From an uncultured Lentisphaeria bacterium (GTDB taxonomy: Bacteria > Verrucomicrobiota > Lentisphaeria > Victivallales > Victivallaceae), in the NCBI GenBank assembly GCA_949298665.1, contig CASFXO010000126.1:1-14101 (forward strand): a stretch of DNA of 14,101 bases. Direction: 5' to 3'. Numbering within the stretch: the stretch's first letter is position 1; the number at the start of each line of letters is the position of its first letter. Positions 7,598-14,101 of the stretch are shown in pieces. A program made the position numbers and the translations under genes. The notes under the pieces were generated by a model. That model saw nothing but the letters and a program-made list of their open reading frames with translations, was not told the DNA's origin and did not search any database.

Positions 7598-8533
7598 ATG
7601 TTGCGGCAGCTCCGGCAGAAGATTCACCGATGGTTCCGCGGCGACTGGGCAGCCATGTTCGCCTTGACGACGGTGTTGCTGTTCGTGCTGGTGGCGCTGG
7701 GAACGGAAATCTATCAGGGGTGGTGCGACGCTCACAACCGGTTGCCGGTCTATGCCGTCGGGGAGCTGGAAAACCGCTATCTCCCCCCCTCCCCTGAACA
7801 CTGGATGGGAACGGATTATCAGGGACGCGATGTTTTCTGGCGTGCCGTTGCCGGGAGCGCCACCGCAGTGAAAGTCGGGTTGATCGCAGGCTTGATCGCC
7901 GCCGTCATCGGCACGGTGCTGGGCTTGATCGCAGGTTTCTACGGCGGCCGGCTGGATGACGCGGTCGTGTGGTTGTACAGCACGTTCGCCGCCATGCCGA
8001 CGCTGCTGTTCATTCTGGCGTTCGCGCTGCTGGTGAATCGCAATTTCATGTCCGGTCCGGTGGCTGGATTCGTGGAGTTCTGCGGTAAGGTGCTTCGCGC
8101 GGAACCCGGCATGCTGGCCATCTATCTGGCGATCGGGCTCACCGGCTGGGTTACCCTCTGCCGGGTGGTCCGCGCGGAAACCATGAAGCTGAAAAGCCTG
8201 CCCTACATCGCCGCCGCCCGGGTCGCCGGCCAGCGTCCGGTGGTGATCATGTTCCGGCATCTGCTGCCGAACGTGTTTCATCTGGTCATCATTTATTTTA
8301 CATTGACCTTCGCCTCGGCCATCATGAGCGAAGTCATCGTAAGCTACCTCGGCGTCGGAGTACAGAGTGCGCCGAGCTGGGGCGTGATGATCGCCGACGG
8401 GCAGGACCGGCTGTGGCGCGGCATCTGGTGGGAAGTGGCGGCGGCGACCGGATTCATGTTCCTGCTGGTGCTGGCGCTGAATGTGCTGGGAGACTGGTTG
8501 CGGGACCGGCTCGATCCCCGGAACCGCGGCTGA
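7598..8533 (+). CDS. ABC transporter permease, DppC/OppC type
   Basis: This 311-residue inner-membrane protein is a binding-protein-dependent transport permease of the peptide/nickel class. An N-terminal membrane segment (about 20-36) is followed by the subfamily's MGTDYQGRDVFWR motif (70-82) and then about five more segments (92-114, 128-146, 172-192, 226-248, 282-300). The cytoplasmic EAA-type loop, PYIAAARVAG followed by RHLLPN, at 202-225, contacts the ATPase. SYLGVGVQSAPSWGVMIADG (249-268) is also typical. The gene begins 4 nt after mnmG and is probably translated from the same mRNA. Such permeases normally come with a DppB-type partner, a binding protein and one or two ATPases, and none is in the window. 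The gene on the right is convergent, so this subunit is orphaned here. The substrate cannot be told; oligopeptides are the usual guess. Confidence 0.9.
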   Translation: MLRQLRQKIHRWFRGDWAAMFALTTVLLFVLVALGTEIYQGWCDAHNRLPVYAVGELENRYLPPSPEHWMGTDYQGRDVFWRAVAGSATAVKVGLIAGLIAAVIGTVLGLIAGFYGGRLDDAVVWLYSTFAAMPTLLFILAFALLVNRNFMSGPVAGFVEFCGKVLRAEPGMLAIYLAIGLTGWVTLCRVVRAETMKLKSLPYIAAARVAGQRPVVIMFRHLLPNVFHLVIIYFTLTFASAIMSEVIVSYLGVGVQSAPSWGVMIADGQDRLWRGIWWEVAAATGFMFLLVLALNVLGDWLRDRLDPRNRG

Positions 8534-8537
8534 ACGG

Positions 8538-10124
8538 TCAGGGGGCCACCGGATTGTAGGCTTCCGCCCGACCGTGGCCGGAATCGTCCGTCCAGAAAGC
8601 GATGAAGTCGTCGGTGAATTGCCGCAGATCGACGCCCTGCCATGCCGTCTCGGTGGCCTTTCGCCAGTCGCCGGTTTCGATGATCCGCCGGTAGAAGCGT
8701 TCCGGAATTTTCGTATACTCCTTCCTGTCCGTTACCGCGGCGCCCTTGAAGAGGTAATACATCAGCGCTCCCGCGAGCGTGTAATGATCTTCTACTTTGC
8801 CCGCATAGAACTCCGGCAGCGTCATGCGGAACAGCGCGGCGAAGTCCGGCCGTTCCCGTTTCAGCAGCCGCCGGACGGTTTCGAGACGTCCTTCCACGGC
8901 TTTCACCTCGTACCGGTCGTTGCCGACGTCAAGGCCTTCGAAATATTCGGCGGTCCCCTCGTTGAACCAGGGCGCGTTCTCCACCTCGCCGATGGCGAAA
9001 TGGATATACTGGTGGAAGCCTTCGTGCGCCAGGGTTCCCGCCATCATCTCACGCTTGTCCCCCCGGTTCAGAAAATCGAGCGGAGAGACCGCCAGTTCCC
9101 GTTTCAGGGGCATCCACATGCCGATGGTACGTTCTCCGGCGGCGCCGACGTAACTGAGATAATCCCGCCGTTCCTGGAACAACCGGACGGTGCTTACCGC
9201 CCGGACCGGCAGCCGGATCGGAAAGTAGGCGCTGTAGGCGGACCGACTTTTTTCGATGGTGTCGGCGAGCATTTTGAGGCTGCGGCGGCTGCGGATGTTG
9301 GAGACGATGATGAAATGTTCCGTTTCCAGATAGAACCAGTCGCGGTAATTGCGGATGTTGTCGATCACCTGCCGACGGCTGTTCAGGTATTCCGGAGTGT
9401 AATCGGTTTTACCGGCGGCAGGGCGGGTGTTGCCGGATTGATACGCCTTGTCGGGCTGCCGGGATTGCGGGGTGGTGAGGAGCTGAAATTCCAGAGAATC
9501 CACGGATTTGAGAACCGTGCGCATGGCCTTGGCGACATCCAGTGCCGGATGCAGCCGGAAATAAAGGAATACCCGTCGCTCCGGTTCCCGGTTGGAGGTC
9601 ACGAGATAGGCCGTCGCCAATTCCCGTCCGGAAGGACGGACCAGATCAAATCCGATGATTCTCCGATCGGTCATCATGCGCCGGTCCGGTGCCAGGCCGG
9701 TTACCCGACATCCGGTGAAATGCTCGACCCAGTTGCGCAGATCGGCTTCCTGCCATTCGCCGGTAATCCGTTCGATTTTCTCACAATCCCCGATCGGAGT
9801 TAATTTGCCGCCATCCTCCGGAAAGGGGCGGTCGACTTTGGCCGCGACGATTTGCCCGAGTGCGGAGCCCCAGACGCCGACGTGCTGGTCGTGAATCCAC
9901 CATTCATGCGGCAGGACCCATTCCCGACCATCCCGCTGAATGCGGTTCAGCGTCGGCAGCGGTCGGGCCTGACAATCGTCGAACGCCCGGAATTTGACGC
10001 CCAGCTCCGGAATGGAAACCGCTTTCCCCAGTCGCAGAGAGGGGGGACCGCCATAGACCGTTCCGGAGAGGAACAGCACGACCGACAGCAGACATGACGC
10101 GGAAAACCAGTTGCGTTTTTTCAT
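8538..10124 (-). CDS. exported HExxH metalloprotease-like protein (gluzincin, DUF1570-like)
   Basis: The 528-residue product has a clear Sec signal peptide (MKKRN, hydrophobic core about 7-20, likely cut near YGG at 24-26). The C-terminal half has LAHEGFHQYIH, a zinc-binding HExxH at 367-371, and then PWFNEGTAEYFEG (385-397), where Glu389 suits the third gluzincin ligand. This arrangement matches DUF1570-type peptidases of the thermolysin-like superfamily. The 240 residues between the signal and the linker (about 27-265) are unfamiliar to me. A preceding in-frame extension to 10559 overlaps another gene and is not coding. The start at 10124 has an AAAGGTG site at 8-nt spacing and lies 7 nt after the YkgJ-family stop. 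It is the last gene of the operon and ends 4 nt from the convergent permease. The likely location is periplasm or outside; the target is unknown. Confidence 0.8.
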   Translation of the reverse strand: MKKRNWFSASCLLSVVLFLSGTVYGGPPSLRLGKAVSIPELGVKFRAFDDCQARPLPTLNRIQRDGREWVLPHEWWIHDQHVGVWGSALGQIVAAKVDRPFPEDGGKLTPIGDCEKIERITGEWQEADLRNWVEHFTGCRVTGLAPDRRMMTDRRIIGFDLVRPSGRELATAYLVTSNREPERRVFLYFRLHPALDVAKAMRTVLKSVDSLEFQLLTTPQSRQPDKAYQSGNTRPAAGKTDYTPEYLNSRRQVIDNIRNYRDWFYLETEHFIIVSNIRSRRSLKMLADTIEKSRSAYSAYFPIRLPVRAVSTVRLFQERRDYLSYVGAAGERTIGMWMPLKRELAVSPLDFLNRGDKREMMAGTLAHEGFHQYIHFAIGEVENAPWFNEGTAEYFEGLDVGNDRYEVKAVEGRLETVRRLLKRERPDFAALFRMTLPEFYAGKVEDHYTLAGALMYYLFKGAAVTDRKEYTKIPERFYRRIIETGDWRKATETAWQGVDLRQFTDDFIAFWTDDSGHGRAEAYNPVAP

Positions 10125-10131
10125 GGAATAT

Positions 10132-11404
10132 TCACCTTTCGGGGGATGGTTCCGGCGGCAGCGCCGCCCGGAGCAGTCCGGCATAAGCCTCCGGACCGGA
10201 GAGCTGCCGGATCCAGCGTCGCGCCGGCCGCAGCCGGAAAAAAGGCGACCGGGCAAACGTGAAATCCAGCAGCCGGACGGTTTGCAGCATATCGTCCGCC
10301 CCGGCTTCCGGCCTCTGGTCATGCCACGCGCGGGCGCAGGCCAGAGAAAATGCCACCACCGGCAGCAGCAGCAGATGGCGCATTCCCTCTTCATAGGTAT
10401 AGCCATGCACCATGCCGCCGCAGAAATGCATGGAATCGAGTTTCCCGAAAAAATAATTCTCAAAGACCCGCCAGGTCTCTGCCCCGGCCGCTGGCCAGTT
10501 CTTTTCGCGTGGCGGGAAGAGGCCTCCGGGGGCGTGCGGGGCTTCCGGATTGAGATCACTGAGCAGTCCCGGACCGGTTACGATCAGAAACTGTCGCAGC
10601 GTTCGCTCCAGACGGAAACGGAGCCCGTGCGCGGTTTTCGGATCGTCGTCCCGCAGATATCCACAGAGAAGGTTGCGGAAATTCGTCCGGGTCAGGGCGT
10701 CCACCCGTCCGGCCTGTAATTCGCGGCACAATTCCTCCCGAGCCTTGGCGACGAAAGCCGCGGCGTCTGCGGCAAACGCGGCGTCGGCCGCGGCAATGGC
10801 CGACCGCAATGCTTTCCGGCGGTGGAAGTCCAGAATCCGCTGCACGGCGTAACACCGCAGTCGGAACGGCAGTTTCCGATCATGCAGAATTCCGGCAAAC
10901 GCGGCTTGAACCTGACGGACGGCATCCAGCCCGGCGGGGTTTTCGGGAGAATAGGTGGTTTTGTCGGCCGGGCGGCGCGCGGCCATCTCCCGGGCGAGGC
11001 GCTCCACCGCGGCACGGTTTTCCGCCAGCGACTTGCCCTCCCCGCCACCGACCGCAGGGCAGATATAGCGGTATTCCACGGAAACGTGGCCGTCCTGCCA
11101 GTGCTGGATGTGCAGGGGGAATACCCGGCAGCTCAACGGCTTGGCCTGATAACCGAATCCGGCATGAATCCGGCAGCGGCTGCCGTCGCTGAAAACGCAG
11201 CGCCCGTTTGCGGGATCCTTGGCCAGAATGAAGTCCCGGCCCCGGCCCGGCAGAAAACACTGTTCCCACGGCGGCACATTGGTGAGTCCGAGTTTTTCGA
11301 TTTTCTCCCGCTCTTGGCGTGACCGAAACTTCGAAACGGGAACAGCAGCCGAATTCGCAGCAGCGGCACTGAAAACGGCTGTCCGGATAAAAATCATATT
11401 GCAT
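10132..11404 (-). pseudogene. YkgJ-family cysteine-cluster protein, interrupted by a +1 frame change
   Basis: The gene starts at the ATG at 11404, with a GGAG site (11413-11416) 8 nt upstream. Its first frame encodes the family's N-terminal cluster, FQCRCCEFGCCSRFEVSVTP (residues 11-30; C13, C16, C20, C21). The frame then becomes nonsensical. The frame one base further on, open to the stop at 10132, continues exactly as the family should: EREKIEKLGL, then GRCVFSDGSRCRIH, KPLSCRVFPLHI and YICPAVGGG, followed by about 300 residues of helical C-terminal region. Skipping one A at 11314 gives VSVTP-EREKIEKLGL without a gap. YkgJ/CxxCxxCC proteins are thought to bind a metal or Fe-S centre; their function is largely unknown. 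The event could be a real recent mutation, a sequence error or, less likely, programmed frameshifting. The 11404 frame alone ends at 10880 and the long frame has no credible start of its own. Confidence 0.8.
10133..10139 (-). promoter_or_regulatory. ribosome binding site of the metalloprotease gene
   Basis: On the minus strand AAAGGTG ends 8 nt before the ATG at 10124, overlapping the stop region of the upstream gene. This suggests translational coupling. Confidence 0.65.
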
Positions 11405-11412
11405 GCAGCGTT

Positions 11413-11416
11413 CTCC
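11413..11416 (-). promoter_or_regulatory. ribosome binding site setting the YkgJ-family start
   Basis: GGAG on the minus strand, 8 nt before the ATG at 11404, supports translation beginning in the frame that encodes the cysteine cluster and not in the longer frame that runs to 11481. Confidence 0.6.
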
Positions 11417-11435
11417 GTGAAATATGCAATGCCCG

Positions 11436-12422
11436 TCAGAGATAGATCCGGATTACCGCCTCCGCCCGCAGTCGGTCGCAATAACTCTGTACCGCCTTCT
11501 GCCGTTCCGCCTCTTCCAGTCGGGCCCGGATTTCCGGCTCCAGTTTCAGGAAATCCGCCTCCTCCGCCGGAACGATCCGAATGAGACGCAGGAAGTAGTC
11601 CCCCTCCCCGGTGGCAACCGGTCCGACCACCTGACCCGGCGCGGCATCCTTCAGCGCGGCGGCGAATTCCGGACGCAACCGCTTCTTCTCCAGAAGTCCA
11701 AGGCTGCCGCCACCGGCCGCGTTGGGGCCGGAAGAGTGTTTCCCGGCAAGCTCCGCAAAATGGTCCGGAGTCTCACGCAGCTCCGTCTTCAGACGTTTCA
11801 ACGTCTCCTCCCGTCCGGGCGCATCGCGACCGATCAGAATCATGCCGAGTTCCCATTGCTCGGGCCGGGAAAACGTTTCCTTGTTCTTCTCGAAATGTTG
11901 AAACACCTCCTGCGGCGTCACATGAATCGCCACCTGACGGCGCCGGGCCAGCATGGCCTGCACGATCAGCCGTTCGCGCACCTGAAGTCGCAGCCGGGTG
12001 ATATCCAGTCCGGCCGCGCGAAGATGCCGGGCGAATTCCGAACGGGAGCGGATACCGGATCCCACGGCCATCATGTCCATGGCGCTCTCCAGATACTGGG
12101 CGTGAATGTCGAACGGGTCTTTTTCATAATCGGCCACGATCAATTTGCGATTGATCTGTTCATCCAGCGTCTTCCGGCGGACGGCCTGCACCGCCCGGTA
12201 CAGCTCGTCGCCGGAATAGGCCGCATAAAGACCCAGTTCCTCGGTCCGCGACTCCGGCAGAATGTCGCTCAGACTGATGGGATCTCCGTTGACCGAGGCG
12301 ACAATGGAGTCCATTTCCGCCGTAACCGGCGGTGCTTCCGGTGCCGTGCCGGACGGAGGAGCCGCGGTCAGGGATGTTCCCGCCGCCATGAGACAGACCA
12401 TTATTTTTCCAGACAGTCGCAT
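11436..12422 (-). CDS. SurA-like periplasmic peptidyl-prolyl cis-trans isomerase (parvulin)
   Basis: The 328-residue product looks like a SurA/PrsA-type chaperone that helps exported proteins fold in the periplasm. Residues 1-21 form a signal peptide (R2 and K6, then a hydrophobic run ending TAA). A SurA-N-like helical region (about 38-165) begins IVASVNGDPISLSDI. A parvulin domain (about 188-285) shows WELGMILIG, FAELAGKHSSGPNA and then GGGSLGLLEKKRLRPEFAAA, plus a YFLRL strand. A charged helix closes the protein. It has one parvulin domain where E. coli SurA has two. The start at 12422 lies inside pdxA (22-nt overlap). An ATG at 12401 forms a TAATG with the pdxA stop, but would remove the basic part of the signal. 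The YkgJ-family gene follows after 31 nt. Confidence 0.87.
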   Translation of the reverse strand: MRLSGKIMVCLMAAGTSLTAAPPSGTAPEAPPVTAEMDSIVASVNGDPISLSDILPESRTEELGLYAAYSGDELYRAVQAVRRKTLDEQINRKLIVADYEKDPFDIHAQYLESAMDMMAVGSGIRSRSEFARHLRAAGLDITRLRLQVRERLIVQAMLARRRQVAIHVTPQEVFQHFEKNKETFSRPEQWELGMILIGRDAPGREETLKRLKTELRETPDHFAELAGKHSSGPNAAGGGSLGLLEKKRLRPEFAAALKDAAPGQVVGPVATGEGDYFLRLIRIVPAEEADFLKLEPEIRARLEEAERQKAVQSYCDRLRAEAVIRIYL

Positions 12423-13381
12423 ATACGAAATTTCCGTTCGGCCCGCAGCATGGCCAGTTCGACGGCGGCGAAGAAACTGCCGGTATCGGCAATTCCCCGC
12501 CCCGCAATTTCAAAAGCGGTTCCATGATCGGGGCTGGTCCGGATGATCGGCAGCCCCAGCGTGGAGTTGACGCCGCGATCAAACGCCAGCATTTTGAAGG
12601 GGATGTGCCCCTGATCGTGATACATGGAAAGGATTCCGTCGTATTTTTCCAGTGTTCCGGGAATGAACAGCGTATCCGGCGGGAACGGGCCGGCGACGTC
12701 CACTCCGATGTTCCGGAGTTCCTCCAGCGCCGGCTTGACCACCGTCTCGTCCTCTTTTCCCATGAAACCGTTTTCTCCGGCATGGGGATTGAGCGCCGCC
12801 GCGGCGAGGCGGGGTGATTCCGTCTTTTCCGCGCGAACAGCCTCGTCCAGCAGCAGCGCCACCCGCAGAATGCGTTCACGGGTAACCGCCCGGGGGACTT
12901 CCGCCAGCCCGATGTGCGTGGTGACGAAAGCGATCCGCAGCGCTCCCGCCGACTGCATCATCGCCACCTCCGGAACTCCGCAAAGCGCCGCAATGTATTC
13001 CGTATGTCCGGTGAAGGCGATTCCGGCCAGATTGACCGCGTATTTATTGACCGGCGCCGTAACCAGCGCATCGACTCTGCCCGCCAGCGCGTCGTTCACC
13101 GCAGTCCCGATCGCTTCATAGGCGGCCCGGCCGCAGTCGGCCGAGGCCATCCCGTAAGCGGGTAATCTCGCCAACTTTCCGGTCGGAACCACTTCCGGAA
13201 CGGTGCCGGGAGCGAACTTCCGGACCGACTCGGCTATCACCGCGGGATCGCCGTACAGTACCAGTTCCGCGCGGTCACTCCAGCGACCGGAGGCGGCGGC
13301 GCGGACCGCCAGCTCCGGACCGATTCCGGCGGGATCGCCGATGGAGACGGCGATACGGATTTTGCGTCCGGGACCCGGCAT
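12401..13381 (-). CDS. pdxA: 4-hydroxythreonine-4-phosphate dehydrogenase
   Basis: The 326-residue product is a full-length PdxA, which oxidises 4-phosphohydroxy-L-threonine with NAD+ in the DXP-dependent route to pyridoxal phosphate. Diagnostic motifs are VSIGDPAGIGPE (12-23), TAPVNK (108-113), FTGHTEYIA (123-131), TTHIGL (154-159), NPHAGENGFMG (198-208), YHDQGHIPFK (254-263) and RTSPDHGTAF (281-290). His156, His200 and His255 line up with the three metal-binding His of the E. coli enzyme. A GGGGA site lies about 8 nt before the ATG, within the end of thyX; only 3 nt separate the two genes. The 3' end overlaps the SurA-like gene. PdxA paralogues that act on other substrates exist, so the pathway is likely but not proven; pdxJ is not in view. 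Confidence 0.95.
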   Translation of the reverse strand: MPGPGRKIRIAVSIGDPAGIGPELAVRAAASGRWSDRAELVLYGDPAVIAESVRKFAPGTVPEVVPTGKLARLPAYGMASADCGRAAYEAIGTAVNDALAGRVDALVTAPVNKYAVNLAGIAFTGHTEYIAALCGVPEVAMMQSAGALRIAFVTTHIGLAEVPRAVTRERILRVALLLDEAVRAEKTESPRLAAAALNPHAGENGFMGKEDETVVKPALEELRNIGVDVAGPFPPDTLFIPGTLEKYDGILSMYHDQGHIPFKMLAFDRGVNSTLGLPIIRTSPDHGTAFEIAGRGIADTGSFFAAVELAMLRAERKFRICDCLEK

Positions 13382-13384
13382 GGC

Positions 13385-14080
13385 TTATTTCCCCGCGAGG
13401 TTCTTCTCGTAATACTCGACGACGTGCGGCACGATGGGGCGGATCAGCTGCTTGATCGCGATGGCATATTGCCGGATTTCGTACTGCGCGTGCTCGCTGT
13501 CGCGCAGCTGCAGGAAGTGCAGCAGGTTGGACAGATCCACCGTCCCCCAGAACGTCACCATCATATTCTGCGGCAGAACACCGCGGGCCTGTTCCCGGCA
13601 GACGCCGGAGGCCAGCAGTTTTTCATAGAGCGCCAGGGAATCGGCATTGTGTTGCCGGATCAGGCCGCGCAGTTCAACGTCGTCGAAATCAGGGTCGGCG
13701 TAGGAGGCCTGCCGGTTGCTTTCCGCCTGGCGGCGCAGAGCGACCGGAGTGTAAAACTCCAGATCGATCTCCGTGTAACGCCGGGAAATTTCATTGTAAC
13801 TCCAGGTCCGGTGCCGGTGCCACTGGCCGCGCACGAACAACGGACAGTGAATGCTGAAGGTAAACACCACGTGTTCCAGCGGGCTGGTGTGGCGGTTGGC
13901 GATCAGATATTCCAGGAGCGTAACATCCCGGGCATCCATCTCCTTTTTCAGTTTGCCGAACGAGACGCGCGCGGCGTTGACAATGGTCGCTTCCGTACCG
14001 AGGTGATCGATCAAGCCGATCCAGCCCTGCCCGCCCAGGACTTTTACATGATTTTCGGGTGGAATGTTCAAGTGTTCCAT
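13385..14080 (-). CDS. thyX: FAD-dependent thymidylate synthase
   Basis: The 231-residue product is ThyX, which methylates dUMP to dTMP using methylene-tetrahydrofolate and reduced FAD (EC 2.1.1.148), an alternative to ThyA. The ThyX signature RHRTWSYNEISRRY is at residues 89-102, matching RHRxxSxNExSxRY in full. HTSPLEH (64-70) and the C-terminal RGVLPQNM and LRDSEHAQYEIRQYA segments also fit. The ATG at 14080 gives a normal length with about 12 residues before the usual first strand. The frame stays open for the last 21 nt of the window and the ribosome site is weak, so a start further upstream is possible. It heads the visible part of the operon; its promoter lies outside. Confidence 0.95.
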   Translation of the reverse strand: MEHLNIPPENHVKVLGGQGWIGLIDHLGTEATIVNAARVSFGKLKKEMDARDVTLLEYLIANRHTSPLEHVVFTFSIHCPLFVRGQWHRHRTWSYNEISRRYTEIDLEFYTPVALRRQAESNRQASYADPDFDDVELRGLIRQHNADSLALYEKLLASGVCREQARGVLPQNMMVTFWGTVDLSNLLHFLQLRDSEHAQYEIRQYAIAIKQLIRPIVPHVVEYYEKNLAGK

Positions 14081-14101
14081 GCAGTCTTCAATTCCCGTTT
14101 T

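Noticed and set aside
8481..9803. Long + strand open frame (440 codons) opposite the metalloprotease
   Set aside because: It overlaps the permease 3' end and runs antisense to a protein with a signal peptide and zinc motif; composition is that of a shadow frame.
10125..10559. N-terminal extension of the metalloprotease frame
   Set aside because: It overlaps the upstream YkgJ-family gene, is Arg/Cys/Pro-rich nonsense, and would bury the signal peptide.
11405..11481. Long-frame start of the YkgJ-family gene at 11481
   Set aside because: It overlaps the end of the SurA-like gene, and its residues (Ala-rich) replace the family's cysteine cluster, which is present in the other frame with its own ribosome site.

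Overview
The window is GC-rich chromosomal sequence from a Gram-negative-type bacterium. The signs are a SurA-like periplasmic foldase with a signal peptide, a probable lipoprotein, and other exported or membrane-anchored proteins. An alginate-lyase-family protein, a SIMPL-domain protein, ThyX and a DUF1570-like metalloprotease together would suit a polysaccharide-using member of the PVC group such as Lentisphaerota. That placement is an impression from gene content and not a demonstrated assignment. I see no insertion sequence, prophage, CRISPR array, tRNA or rRNA.

Layout. (1) Positions 2-1677, + strand: the 3' part of an alginate-lyase-family gene, coupled by an ATGA overlap to a small helical probable lipoprotein, ending at a rho-independent terminator (1705-1746). 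(2) Positions 1733-4508: a divergent pair, a class-B asparagine synthetase (-) and an AAC(3)-family N-acetyltransferase (+), read from back-to-back promoters with identical hexamers. (3) Positions 4542-5282 (-): a membrane-anchored SIMPL/DUF541 protein, whose promoter repeats the same hexamers and spacing. (4) Positions 5283-5712: a 430-bp intergenic region with a strongly AT-rich core. (5) Positions 5713-8533 (+): mnmG, followed 4 nt later by an orphan DppC/OppC-type ABC permease. (6) Positions 8538-14080 (-): a tight five-gene operon in the order thyX, pdxA, SurA-like PPIase, YkgJ-family cysteine-cluster protein, exported HExxH metalloprotease.

Main points for a reader. The YkgJ-family gene is split by a +1 frame change near 11314-11317: its N-terminal cysteine cluster is in one frame and the rest of the protein in another. 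The lyase-family protein has Ile where PL5-type lyases have the catalytic His of the NNH motif. Three genes share an exact TTGAAA-N16-TATCTT promoter, and the asnB/acetyltransferase control region also holds several operator-like dyads. Several apparent long reading-frame starts are wrong. The better starts, chosen from ribosome binding sites, promoters and signal peptides, are 3753 (acetyltransferase), 5282 (SIMPL), 7598 (permease), 10124 (metalloprotease) and 11404 (YkgJ).

I find no clear, wholly new multi-gene system. The genes are mostly housekeeping (tRNA modification, dTMP and PLP synthesis, asparagine) mixed with cell-envelope functions.
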